A DNA stretch of 64,000 nt, taken from the NCBI GenBank assembly GCA_040221055.1, contig JAVJVN010000001.1:1-64000 (forward strand), written 5' to 3'. Below, piece after piece: positions 1 to 8,523 of the stretch. The stretch comes from Rhodothermales bacterium (GTDB lineage Bacteria; Bacteroidota; Rhodothermia; Rhodothermales; UBA10348). The notes beneath the pieces are model-generated. The model had not been told where the DNA came from, made no database searches, and saw only the letters and a list, made by a program, of their open reading frames with translations. Each line of letters opens with the position of its first letter. Within the stretch, counting starts at the first letter, position 1. Both the position numbers and the translations under genes were made by a program.

Positions 1-131
1 GGTTCGGTTACGTTGTTTTCTCGGCACCTGGGGCCCCGCCGGGGTGGGCGGCCCTATAAATCCAACGAACCCGAGCCGACAAAGAGATTTCTGGGAGGCG
101 GTCGTTGTAACCCTCCTCCCAGTAACGGGGG
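1..131 (+). other. Possible 3' part of a structured RNA or leader
   Basis: No open reading frame here looks coding. Bases 1-6 (GGTTCG) can pair with 66-71 (CGAACC), and a second hairpin can form from CTGGGAGG near base 92 to CCTCCCAG near base 123, just before a strong terminator. This would fit the end of a noncoding RNA or a structured 3' UTR whose start lies outside the window. I could not match it to tmRNA, SRP RNA, 6S or RNase P RNA, so the identity is open. Confidence 0.25.
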
Positions 132-171
132 GCGCCCGGCGGTTGGTGGGACCGCCGGGCGCTGTTTTTTT
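132..171 (+). terminator. Rho-independent terminator
   Basis: A perfect 12-bp stem (GCGCCCGGCGGT at 132-143 with ACCGCCGGGCGC at 151-162) with a 7-nt loop is followed by a T-rich run at 163-171. It ends a rightward transcript that begins left of the window and separates it from the lipoprotein gene at 263. Confidence 0.88.
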
Positions 172-262
172 GGCAAAACCTCGCGCGGAATGAGACGTAC
201 GTCCGGACGGCAGCCCCGTCAACAGCCTCGACTCCACCATCCGTACCTTCGTCCCCATTTGC

Positions 263-1657
263 ATGCCCATGTCCCGAACGTTCCGTCCACTCCCGCTGGC
301 GCTGCTTCTTCTCCTCCTTCTGCTCCCGGCCTGTAAACAGACGCCGGTCGAAGTCCGCACGGACAGCGTCACCATGCCGGACGGATTCGCGTTGGCGGCC
401 ACGTGGTATGAGCCGGAAGGCGTCACGGAGGCCGTCCTGCTGTTCAATGAATGCAGTCGCACGGCCCAGCAGGGGCTGTATGAGGAACTGGCGCGAGCGC
501 TGGCAGCCGAAGGATTTGCGGTCATGACCCACGATTTCCGTGGCACCGGAGGCAGTCGTACGGACGCCTTCGACCTGTCGAATCCGGCCCACACGGATGC
601 CATCCGCAGCGCCTTTGGCAGCGACACCCGCAACATCGTGTCCTACGCCCGTCTGCAATACACTGTCACAGCGGTCGCGGGCACCAGTTGCGGGGCATAT
701 CGATTGGCGGACCTGGTAGATGAGCTCCCGGACCTGCGTGCCTTCGTAGCGGTCAGTGGAGGGGCCACCGACAACGGACTCGAAACGCTGTATGGGGCGC
801 GCCCGGTTTCGGTGCTCGGCATTGTTTCCCGGGGTGACGCATCGGCCGTCGAGCCGGTCCGGACCCTGGTACGGAGCCTGGAGAATCGCGCGGAATTCCT
901 GATGCCGGACGGCAGTCTCCATGGCATGACGCTCGTCGCATCGGACGAATCGGTACGCGAACGGATTGTGGATTTCATTGTGACGCGCACCACTGAGGTG
1001 GTGGATGATGGTGGCCGGATTGGACAGGTCGATGCGTTTTCCGCCTTCTATATCCAGGGCGGCATGCCCATGGCGCTGTCCGTGACGCATCCGGAGCCCG
1101 GACTCACGCGCGCGGTCATCGAAACGCAATTGCCCGGCTCCGGCCGCATCCTGGCCGATACGCTGGAGCACGATGCCTGGGGAGCGTTCGTCCGGCGTTC
1201 TTTCGATTATTTCGGCGCACAACCCGAACGGGTGCTGGCCGGCACGGTCGGGGACTCCCTGATCGTATTCCGTCAGCCCCACGACAGCGACGAGGCCACG
1301 CGGACCAGCCAGGAATTGGTTTATCCGGTCATCGACGCCACGTGGGCCAACTGGATGCTCGGCGTCATGAAGACCACGGAGTTGGACAGTGTTTCGGTAC
1401 CGACGTGGCAGATGACGCCGTCGGGGCCCATCCAGCAGGTTTCCGTGTACCACCGGGCGGTCGGCGCAGACGCCAAGGACCCGGCCACCGGATGCACCTG
1501 GTGGGAGCGGCGCTCGGCCGCCTACACGTTGCGCTCGTGCGTGACGGACGAAGCGCCGTATTTGCTGCGCCAGCAGGCGGTGACGCCGGATGGCACGGTC
1601 CAGCCCCTGTTGGAAGTCAATGCCGGTAATGCACCATCGGGCATGCCCTCATTCTGA
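263..1657 (+). CDS. Lipoprotein with alpha/beta-hydrolase fold
   Basis: The product (464 aa) begins with a positively charged tip, a Leu-rich segment and a lipobox ending LLLPAC near residue 24, so it should be a lipid-anchored envelope protein. The region around residues 45-230 reads as a serine hydrolase of the dienelactone hydrolase / acyl-peptidase type. It has the N-terminal strand pattern with DFRGTGGSR, and GTSCGAYR sits where a nucleophile elbow would be, with Cys rather than Ser in the G-x-S/C-x-G position, which is unusual. The C-terminal half (from about residue 250) is unassigned. A second ATG two codons downstream is an equally possible start. Substrate unknown. Confidence 0.75.
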   Translation: MPMSRTFRPLPLALLLLLLLLPACKQTPVEVRTDSVTMPDGFALAATWYEPEGVTEAVLLFNECSRTAQQGLYEELARALAAEGFAVMTHDFRGTGGSRTDAFDLSNPAHTDAIRSAFGSDTRNIVSYARLQYTVTAVAGTSCGAYRLADLVDELPDLRAFVAVSGGATDNGLETLYGARPVSVLGIVSRGDASAVEPVRTLVRSLENRAEFLMPDGSLHGMTLVASDESVRERIVDFIVTRTTEVVDDGGRIGQVDAFSAFYIQGGMPMALSVTHPEPGLTRAVIETQLPGSGRILADTLEHDAWGAFVRRSFDYFGAQPERVLAGTVGDSLIVFRQPHDSDEATRTSQELVYPVIDATWANWMLGVMKTTELDSVSVPTWQMTPSGPIQQVSVYHRAVGADAKDPATGCTWWERRSAAYTLRSCVTDEAPYLLRQQAVTPDGTVQPLLEVNAGNAPSGMPSF

Positions 1658-1817
1658 TCGCCCTGTTCGCAGGCGGGCAGCGGGCTGTCCGGAATCGGAC
1701 GTTCCTGAACGCCGAGCACGCATGAACGGGCCCGGAATGAGCCATGCAACCGGCTCCGGAAGGACTGGCACAAGGATTGCATTTCCGGGGACATCCTGAA
1801 TCTCTCCCTGATCGCCC

Positions 1818-4127
1818 ATGTCCCTCATCCGAAGACTGCTCCGCGGCGCGGTCCGTGACCGCCTCCTGACCGCCATCAACATCACGGGGATGGCCATCGG
1901 TCTCGCGGTGGGTTTCCTCATCCTGGCGTTCGCGCTCCAGGAATATGACCACGATGCGCGCTGGCCGGAAGCCGACCGGATGTACCGGGTGGATGCCTGG
2001 TCCGAGGACGATGGGCAGCGGACGCACTGGGCCGATACGCCATACAGACTGGCGGACGATCTCCGGGAGTCGGGTGCGGGCATTGATGCGGCGTCGGTTT
2101 TCCTGCCGGAATTCTCGGTCGTTCGGGCGGGCAGTGTCCTGGAATACAACCGGATATGGTACGTGCATCCCTCGTTCCTGGACCTGTTCGACGTGGATGT
2201 GCTGGCGGGAAATGTGGAGCAGGCCCTGCGCTCCCCGGAATCGGTGGTGCTCACCGCGAGCGAGGCGCGCCGTTACGTCCCGTTCGGGTCGCCCATCGGC
2301 GAACTGATTGAAATCAACATCGGTGGGGCCTTCGAATCGTTCCGGGTGGACGCCGTCGTGGCAGATTCCCCGGCCTGGTCGAGCCTTCAGTGGGGCATCC
2401 TCCTTCCGTACGAGACGGCTCGCGCGCAACCGGGCAAGGCACGCCAACACGATGCCGGGCACGGGCAGGCGGCCACGTTCGTTCGGCTTGCGGATGGCGT
2501 GCAGGCGGCGGACGTGCGTCTTCCCGAGCACGAGCGGCTTTCGTTCTTCCTGACGCCCGTGGAGGACATGTACTTCCTGAGCGAGGCGTCCACCCTGGGC
2601 ATTGTCCGGACGGGAGACAAGCAGCGTGCCGACGTCTTGATCGGTCTGGCCTTGCTCATCATCCTGATTGCCTGTTCCAATTTCACGACCATTTCCCTGG
2701 CCCGGAGCGTCCAGCAGAACCGGGCCGTGGGCATCCGGAAGGTGGTCGGGGCCAGTCGCCTGAACATTGCGGCCGAGTATCTGGGCGATGCGCTCCTGAA
2801 AACGTCGATCGCCGCCCTGGTCGGGATCGGCCTGGCCGATCTGCTGTCCACGGCGTTCGGCACGCTCATGGGACAGACCGTGGACCTGTCGGTGCTGACT
2901 CGTCTGGAGTTCGGCGTACTGGTGGCACTCGGCGTCATCCTGGTGGGGGTTCTGGCCGGTTCCATTCCGACGTGGCACCTGGCACGGGTCCAACCGGTTG
3001 ACGCCCTGAAAGGCGCATCGGACGGACGGGGCCGGTCCCGGCTCATCCAATCGGTGGTCGTGCTGCAGTTCGTGGCGACGGCGGTACTCCTGGCATCGGC
3101 CTGGATCATGTCGCATCAACTGGCTTTCCTGAACCGGATTGACCTGGGCCTGGACGCGGAAAACGTGCTCGTCGTTGAGCCCGATTTCACGAACGGGGCC
3201 ACCATCCCGGCGCTGCATGCGCAGTTGTCCGCCTCAACCGACCCGGCCATTTCGGGCGTCGCGCTCTCCAACGGCATGCTCTCCCGCAGCCTTCGTACCA
3301 TGGAAATCCCGGATGGGGATGAAACGCGGCGCATCCATACGTTCGGCGTATCGGCCGAATACGTGGCTCTGCTGGGGCTGGACGTGACGGAAGGCACGCC
3401 CATCGATGCATCGAATCCATCCCATGTCCTCATCAACCGGACGTTGGCCAACGAACTGGGCGGAGCGCCCGTGGGCACCATGCTGACGGATGCATACCGG
3501 GTGGGCGGCATCGTCGAGGATTTCCACTTCCTGTCGGTCACGCGCGCCATTGGCCCGATGGCCCTGTTGCCACTCGAACAGCCGGAGTCGGCCGGCTATC
3601 TGCTGGTCCGGCACGCCGCTGGGCGCGAGCAGGATGCCCTCAGTGCCGTCCAGGACGCATGGCGGCTGCTCGCCCCCGACACCCCCATGTCCTATTACCG
3701 CCTGTCGGACAACCTGGGGGACCGCGCGTCGGGAAGCGCCGCCTGGGCCCGCATTGTACGGTATTCAACGCTGTTCGCGCTCTTGATTGCGACTCTCGGG
3801 CTATTCGGGCTGAGTGCCCTGGCGGCCGCACGGCGGACCAAGGAAATCGGCATTCGGAAGGTTCTCGGCGCCGGTTCTGTTCGTGTAGCCGGCTTGCTCG
3901 TGGGCGAATCGGTCCGGCTCCTGGTGGTGGCCTGTGTGCTGGCCGCCCCGCTCGTTTGGTGGCTCATGGGCGACTGGCTCGCTCGGTTCGCGGTCCGGGA
4001 CGTCCCGGGAGCCGTGAGTTTCCTGCTGTTGGGGGCGCTGCTCGTGCTCGTTGCCGTTCTGACGGTGGGTTCACACGCGCTCCGGGTGGCCCTGGCGAAT
4101 CCGGTGGACAGCCTGCGGCGGGAATAG
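1818..4127 (+). CDS. MacB/FtsX-type ABC transporter permease
   Basis: This 769-aa inner-membrane protein has the layout of Bacteroidota antimicrobial-peptide or lipoprotein transport permeases: an N-terminal transmembrane helix (residues about 17-40), a MacB-type periplasmic core domain, a first FtsX block of three helices (about 270-400), a second periplasmic domain, and a second FtsX block at the C terminus. The second block carries the typical RRTKEIGIRKVLGA stretch and ends ANPVDSLRRE. These two-block permeases work with a separate ATPase, which is not in this window. A decayed relative lies at 40208-41776. The substrate cannot be told from sequence. Confidence 0.88.
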   Translation: MSLIRRLLRGAVRDRLLTAINITGMAIGLAVGFLILAFALQEYDHDARWPEADRMYRVDAWSEDDGQRTHWADTPYRLADDLRESGAGIDAASVFLPEFSVVRAGSVLEYNRIWYVHPSFLDLFDVDVLAGNVEQALRSPESVVLTASEARRYVPFGSPIGELIEINIGGAFESFRVDAVVADSPAWSSLQWGILLPYETARAQPGKARQHDAGHGQAATFVRLADGVQAADVRLPEHERLSFFLTPVEDMYFLSEASTLGIVRTGDKQRADVLIGLALLIILIACSNFTTISLARSVQQNRAVGIRKVVGASRLNIAAEYLGDALLKTSIAALVGIGLADLLSTAFGTLMGQTVDLSVLTRLEFGVLVALGVILVGVLAGSIPTWHLARVQPVDALKGASDGRGRSRLIQSVVVLQFVATAVLLASAWIMSHQLAFLNRIDLGLDAENVLVVEPDFTNGATIPALHAQLSASTDPAISGVALSNGMLSRSLRTMEIPDGDETRRIHTFGVSAEYVALLGLDVTEGTPIDASNPSHVLINRTLANELGGAPVGTMLTDAYRVGGIVEDFHFLSVTRAIGPMALLPLEQPESAGYLLVRHAAGREQDALSAVQDAWRLLAPDTPMSYYRLSDNLGDRASGSAAWARIVRYSTLFALLIATLGLFGLSALAAARRTKEIGIRKVLGAGSVRVAGLLVGESVRLLVVACVLAAPLVWWLMGDWLARFAVRDVPGAVSFLLLGALLVLVAVLTVGSHALRVALANPVDSLRRE

Positions 4128-4161
4128 GAAACCGAGCCGGTGGGGCGTCGTTTGTGCGGGC

Positions 4162-4608
4162 ATGAAAATTGCCAAACGATTCCGATGGGAAGGTGCCCAC
4201 CGCCTGCCATGGCACGAGGGCCGCTGTCGCGACCTGCACGGGCATTCCTACACCATGTTCGTCGAACTCGAGGGTGAGCCCGACGAGAACGGCCTCCTCG
4301 TGGACTTCAAGCACGTCAAGAACGCCCTGGCCCCCTTGGTCGACGCCTGGGACCACAGCACGTTGGTGGCCGCAGGCGATGCCAAGCTGCTCGGCATCAT
4401 GCAGGATGCCGGCTGGCGCCACGCCGTCCTGCCCTACGACACAACGGCCGAGAACATCTGCATTTTCGTGGCGGACCACCTCATTGAAACGTCCATCGAC
4501 ATGCTGAGGGCGCGGCGCATCCACGCCGTCCGCGTGCGGGTCCAGGAAACCGAAACCTGCTGGGCCGAGGCCGAGCGGCGCGTCACCTCAGCCCCTCTGG
4601 AATCCTGA
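4162..4608 (+). CDS. queD: 6-carboxy-tetrahydropterin synthase (QueD/PTPS family)
   Basis: The 148-aa protein belongs to the 6-pyruvoyl-tetrahydropterin synthase fold. It has the zinc ligands His13, His26 and His28, the catalytic Cys22 between them (EGRCRDLHGHSY), and the C-terminal pterin-binding Glu in QETETCWAE. QueD converts dihydroneopterin triphosphate to 6-carboxy-tetrahydropterin on the way to queuosine in tRNA. No queC, queE or queF is nearby, so a tetrahydrobiopterin-type role cannot be excluded. Its last 26 bases overlap the 3' end of the convergent lipoprotein gene. Confidence 0.85.
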   Translation: MKIAKRFRWEGAHRLPWHEGRCRDLHGHSYTMFVELEGEPDENGLLVDFKHVKNALAPLVDAWDHSTLVAAGDAKLLGIMQDAGWRHAVLPYDTTAENICIFVADHLIETSIDMLRARRIHAVRVRVQETETCWAEAERRVTSAPLES

Positions 4609-5590
4609 CTTTCACAATGGCTGGCGTCGGGTCGTGCCGAGACAAGAAAAACTCCGAAGATGATTCATCGACCGCCAGCGCCGTGAAACCACCGTCGAGT
4701 ATGATTCGTCCCTTCAGTTCGCCGGTCCAATCGAATGCCAGAATGGTGTTTCCCAAGTGGGACGGATGCAGATCTGACTGAAAGCTGAGCAGAGCATAGA
4801 TGGCATCCGATCCGGCGGATACATCAATGTACCCGCGGTCTCCATTCAACGGATCGTGCTCGAACGGACCCCACGTTATTGCAAGAGGTTCACCGGACCG
4901 CAAATCGTGGATTTCGATGATGTCGGCACGTGTGAGGACGACCACGGCCTTCGATCCATCGGGAGAGGCTCTGTATTCTCCCCTGAGGTCATAATCGGTG
5001 CCCGTGTTCGACAAGAGGATTGGAAGATCTCCAAATTTCCTCAGTACTTGACCGTCAGCGGCGACCTCAATGAACCGTTGGGAACCGAAGCTTCCACCAA
5101 GAACGGTGCTCACCGTGGAATCAGACTGTAGAACGTGCGTTACCATTCCTTCCGTGGGCATCGGACGAAATCCGGACAACGCCATCTTTTTGGTCTCCGT
5201 CACGTGAAGATGAAACGTGTTGCGATTCGCAACATCCACTGACGCAAAGTTATTCGGATGCATTTGATGCAGTGACCAAACACGCCTCAATTCTCCGGGG
5301 CCTTCTCCGACCGCATCCACACTATCCGTCAGGACACCGGATGCTCTATCATACAGTCTCAACGGAGAGCCGCTGGACGCATCGGTTACTACTATGCTGG
5401 ATTCGCCAAGCGCAAGGTCCATGGGCAACGCGACATCAATCCCGGTCGCAACTTCCTGCGTTGACAGATTCCAAGTTGGAACTGCCGACAAATCGACCGA
5501 TTGGGTCGGAACGTTGTACTCAAACGATGGTGTCGGACCACAGCCTGACGGGAGGAGCAATACCCACCAGAGAAACCTTATTCTCTGCAC
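4583..5590 (-). CDS. 6-bladed beta-propeller lipoprotein (TolB-like/BF3164-like)
   Basis: The protein (about 335 aa) has a short signal sequence with lipobox LLLPSGC, so Cys17 of the start chosen here would be lipidated. The rest is strand-rich and propeller-like, with the motif VGEGPGEL characteristic of the TolB-like 6-bladed family of Bacteroidota. No ATG exists at the 5' end. I chose the GTG whose codon sits in the last codons of the upstream peptide gene, which would couple their translation. Upstream GTG and TTG codons (to 5626) are alternatives. Function in these families is unknown; they are commonly adjacent to small secreted peptides, as here. Confidence 0.72.
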   Translation of the reverse strand: MQRIRFLWWVLLLPSGCGPTPSFEYNVPTQSVDLSAVPTWNLSTQEVATGIDVALPMDLALGESSIVVTDASSGSPLRLYDRASGVLTDSVDAVGEGPGELRRVWSLHQMHPNNFASVDVANRNTFHLHVTETKKMALSGFRPMPTEGMVTHVLQSDSTVSTVLGGSFGSQRFIEVAADGQVLRKFGDLPILLSNTGTDYDLRGEYRASPDGSKAVVVLTRADIIEIHDLRSGEPLAITWGPFEHDPLNGDRGYIDVSAGSDAIYALLSFQSDLHPSHLGNTILAFDWTGELKGRIILDGGFTALAVDESSSEFFLSRHDPTPAIVKVRIPEGLR

Positions 5591-5760
5591 TTGAAGTCCC
5601 ACACAATGCCGCTGTCCGGCTGACAATAATCACCGAGCGCAGGGATGCATGTACAAGGTCCTTCAGCAGCCGAGCACGAATTGCTTGAAACAGGGGTCGT
5701 TGATTTTACAGGAATCAGGCTGACGATCAGCAAGGCGAAGAGAGCAACGAGCAGTTTCAT
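5578..5760 (-). CDS. Small secreted Cys-rich peptide (NVEALA-like position)
   Basis: This 60-aa product has an N-terminal hydrophobic signal (MKLLVALFALLIVSLIPV) and a mature part with five cysteines (29, 36, 38, 46, 58), suggesting disulfide bonding or metal binding outside the cytoplasm. It starts at a clear ATG and overlaps the following propeller lipoprotein gene. In Bacteroides, small NVEALA peptides with a Cys-rich tail occur next to 6-bladed propeller lipoproteins. This gene has the same position and build but lacks the NVEALA motif itself. Function unknown. Confidence 0.6.
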   Translation of the reverse strand: MKLLVALFALLIVSLIPVKSTTPVSSNSCSAAEGPCTCIPALGDYCQPDSGIVWDFKCRE

Positions 5761-5845
5761 GAAATTCCGGTTTGGTTAATCGGAAACAGAAACATAATAT
5801 CCCCCCCGGAATCCAGATTCAAGTCTTATTCCGGATCGTTCGACG

Positions 5846-6115
5846 TTACGCTACCTCATACTCTTGGACGTCGGCGTACGCCACGAGCGACCAGAGATCA
5901 TCCTCGGGACCCGATTCGCGGAAGGCCATCAGCTCCCGGCGCGACTCCCATTGCTCGCTGACATTTATCCGGTTCTCGTCCAGCGGGTCGGCCGACACCG
6001 AGAAATCCACGCAGCCGGGACGCTTCCGTGCCGCGCAAACGGCAGGGAGCGACCCGGCCAGGAACGCATCCCGCTGCCCGGGTTGGATCCGAAGGTATCC
6101 AAGGACGAGGATCAT
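5846..6115 (-). CDS. ABM-domain protein, putative quinol monooxygenase
   Basis: The 89-aa product matches the antibiotic biosynthesis monooxygenase (ABM, YgiN-like) fold: an opening strand MILVLGYLRIQPG, a helix, then a central strand pair with CVDFSVSADPLDENRINVSEQWES and a helix before the last strand. Such dimeric ferredoxin-like proteins act on quinols or are structural relatives without known substrate. I start at the ATG at 6115; a GTG at 6142 would add nine residues. It lies between the peptide/propeller pair and glutamate dehydrogenase, all on the minus strand, with no tight coupling. Confidence 0.72.
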   Translation of the reverse strand: MILVLGYLRIQPGQRDAFLAGSLPAVCAARKRPGCVDFSVSADPLDENRINVSEQWESRRELMAFRESGPEDDLWSLVAYADVQEYEVA

Positions 6116-6169
6116 GTTGTCTGAGGGCGAGAGCGGCAACACAGGTATGCGCCCCGATACGACCCCGGA

Positions 6170-7573
6170 TCAGGGGAAGATGCCGAGTGCATTGTAGTAC
6201 ACCGCCACCTTGTCAATGGCATTCACGAACGCCGCCGTCCGCTGGTCGGTCTTGTGCGCCTTGGCGATCTCGCTGTTCTCGATGTAGGCCGAGATCATAG
6301 TTTCCTCGAGACCGGAGTTGACGAGATCGAGCTCGTCGGCCCCCTGGGAGAGCTTGGTGATCTGCTCGGCCGGCAGATTGATGCCGGTGGCCGACAGGAT
6401 GGAGCGGATGATGTTTTCGTTGGAGGTCTGCTCGAAGCGCTTGCTCATGCGCCCGAATCGGACGTGGGAGAGGTTCTTGAGCCACTCGAAGTACGAAACG
6501 GTGACGCCGCCGGCATTCAGGTAGACGTCGGGAATGACCAGGACGCCCCGTGCGAGCAACATGGCGTCGGCGTCGGCCGTAACCGGACCATTGGCGCCTT
6601 CGCCAATGAGCTTGGCCTTTATGCGCGGCGCGTTTTCCTTGGTAATCTGGGCTTCGAGCGCCGCCGGAACGAGGATATCGCAGTCCATTTCCAGCGCGGC
6701 AGCAGGATTGCCGACATCGGTGCAGCCAGCCAGGCCCAGCAGGGCGCCGGTTTCCTTTTTGTGCGCCATGGCAGCCTCTATGTCAATGCCATTCGGATTG
6801 TAAACGGCCCCGTTCCATTCAATGAGCCCGACGAGGATGGCCCCGCCTTCCTGGAGGTACTTGGCCGCATGGTAGCCCACGTTTCCAAGGCCCTGTACAA
6901 TGCATTTCTTGCCCTCGAGCCCGACGCTGAGGCCGACCGCCTTCATGTCCTCCGGGTTGTTACAGGCTTCCCGGATGCCGTAGTACACGCCACGTCCGGT
7001 GGCTTCGGTCCGACCGCGGACGCCGCCCTGGGCGACCGGCTTGCCCGTCACACAACCAGCGGCGGTCAACGGATCGTCGGACATGGAATTGTAGGTATCG
7101 AACATCCACGCCATCTCCTTCGGACCCGTCCCGTAGTCCGGGGCGGGGACGTCAATGCCCGGGCCAATGAAGTTTTTCTTCATGAGCTCGTACGTATAGC
7201 GGCGGGTAATGCGCTCGAGCTCGGCCTCGGAGTAGTTGTGGCGGTTGATCTTGATGCCGCCCTTGGCGCCACCGAACGGGACGTTCACGATGGCGCACTT
7301 GTAGGTCATGAGCGTGGCCAGCGCGGCCACTTCGTCGGCATTCACGTTGTCGGCATACCGGATGCCGCCTTTTACGGGCAGGCGATGGTGGCTGTGCTCG
7401 GCCCGCCATGCCTGTATGACCTCGATGGTGCCGTCATCCTTCTTCAGCGGAAACTTCATGTGGTACATGCTATTACAGATTTGTATCTGTTTCAGCAGAC
7501 CCTCCGGATGGGAGGTCAGGGCACTCGCTTTGGCGAACATTCGGTCAACTTGTGCCAGGAAGGATGCGGACAT
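6170..7573 (-). CDS. gdhA: Glutamate dehydrogenase (Glu/Leu/Phe/Val dehydrogenase family)
   Basis: The 467-aa cytoplasmic enzyme interconverts glutamate and 2-oxoglutarate plus ammonia with NAD(P). It shows the substrate-binding PVKGGIRY, the catalytic Lys in PFGGAKGG (about Lys104), the PAPDYGTGPKEMAWMFD motif, GRTEATGRGV, and the Rossmann motif GLGNVGYHAAKYL. Length matches hexameric bacterial enzymes. The ATG at 7573 is preferred over an in-frame TTG 28 codons upstream because the added residues do not look like the family and would overlap the divergent aroE promoter region. I would not guess NAD or NADP preference. Confidence 0.93.
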   Translation of the reverse strand: MSASFLAQVDRMFAKASALTSHPEGLLKQIQICNSMYHMKFPLKKDDGTIEVIQAWRAEHSHHRLPVKGGIRYADNVNADEVAALATLMTYKCAIVNVPFGGAKGGIKINRHNYSEAELERITRRYTYELMKKNFIGPGIDVPAPDYGTGPKEMAWMFDTYNSMSDDPLTAAGCVTGKPVAQGGVRGRTEATGRGVYYGIREACNNPEDMKAVGLSVGLEGKKCIVQGLGNVGYHAAKYLQEGGAILVGLIEWNGAVYNPNGIDIEAAMAHKKETGALLGLAGCTDVGNPAAALEMDCDILVPAALEAQITKENAPRIKAKLIGEGANGPVTADADAMLLARGVLVIPDVYLNAGGVTVSYFEWLKNLSHVRFGRMSKRFEQTSNENIIRSILSATGINLPAEQITKLSQGADELDLVNSGLEETMISAYIENSEIAKAHKTDQRTAAFVNAIDKVAVYYNALGIFP

Positions 7574-7659
7574 GGGTCTTGGAGTTGGTTCAGGTTCAGA
7601 AATCCGGTGACAGGCTACTATCTTGGAAGCGTAATCGCAACGTGCCTGCTGATTCAATT

Positions 7660-8523
7660 ATGGATGCGAAAAGCGCTTCCAGACAACTCGCCATCCTCAT
7701 GGGAGATCCGGTGGCCCACTCGAAATCCCCGGTCATCATGACCGCGGCGGCAAAGGCCGCGGGGATAGACCTCGTCTATGTGGCCTGCCGTGTCCGGGAT
7801 TGTGACTTGGCCCAGGCGGTGGATGCCATCCATGCGCTCGGCATCCTGGGTGCCAATGTCACGATACCGCACAAACAGCGGGTCATCGAATTCCTGGACG
7901 ACCTGACGGCGGCGGCGCGCGCGGTGGGCGCCGTGAACACGGTTTTCCGCGACGCCGAGGACCGCCTGGTCGGCGACAACACCGACATCGCCGGGTTCAC
8001 GGCGCCCATACGCGAGCGGGGGCTCGCGTCGGCCCTCGTGCTCGGCACGGGGGGCGCCGCGCGCGCCGCCGCCTGGGCGTGCCTGCACGAACTCGGCATG
8101 GATCGGGTCCTGGTCACTGGCCGCACGCCGGAAAAGGCCGATGCGCTCGTTCATGCGCTTTCGGCGGGGCGGGAAGACCGAGTCGTTAGAGAAATAATGG
8201 CCATACCCTGGGAAGAGCGCCACGCCGCCATCGCATCGGTCGAACTGATCGTGAACGCTACGCCCATCGGCATGTGGCCGGAGGTGGATGCGTCGCCGCT
8301 CGACGACCCGGCGTGCCTCGGCGCGCATCATCTGGTGTATGACCTGGTCTACAATCCGGCCGAGACCCGCCTGCTGCGCGAGGCCCGCGAGCAGGGTGCA
8401 CGCACCCAGGGCGGCATGGACATGCTCATCGGTCAGGCCGCAGCGGCCTTCGAGCGCTGGACCGGCCGGAAAATGGATACGCTGTCGGTCCGCGGCGCCC
8501 TTTCACCGAGGGAGTACCCTTGA
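7660..8523 (+). CDS. aroE: Shikimate dehydrogenase
   Basis: The 287-aa product reduces 3-dehydroshikimate to shikimate in aromatic amino acid synthesis. Family motifs are all present: SKSP near residue 20, NVTIPHK with the catalytic Lys, DNTDIAGF with the catalytic Asp, GTGGAARAA for NADP(H), NATPIGM, DLVYNP, and a C-terminal GGMDMLIGQAAAAFE. It is divergent from gdhA with an 86-bp gap that should hold both promoters, though I see no convincing -35/-10. It overlaps the next gene by 4 bp, so it heads the aroE-Rieske-nadE-ruvA operon. Confidence 0.94.
   Translation: MDAKSASRQLAILMGDPVAHSKSPVIMTAAAKAAGIDLVYVACRVRDCDLAQAVDAIHALGILGANVTIPHKQRVIEFLDDLTAAARAVGAVNTVFRDAEDRLVGDNTDIAGFTAPIRERGLASALVLGTGGAARAAAWACLHELGMDRVLVTGRTPEKADALVHALSAGREDRVVREIMAIPWEERHAAIASVELIVNATPIGMWPEVDASPLDDPACLGAHHLVYDLVYNPAETRLLREAREQGARTQGGMDMLIGQAAAAFERWTGRKMDTLSVRGALSPREYP

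Noticed and set aside
8-1453. Long minus-strand frame opposite the lipoprotein hydrolase
   Set aside because: Arg/Gly/His-rich composition with no family pattern; it mirrors the high-GC codon bias of the plus-strand gene, which has a signal peptide.
6254-7741. 495-codon plus-strand frame opposite glutamate dehydrogenase
   Set aside because: Complement of a gene with all catalytic motifs; no start signal and no family.
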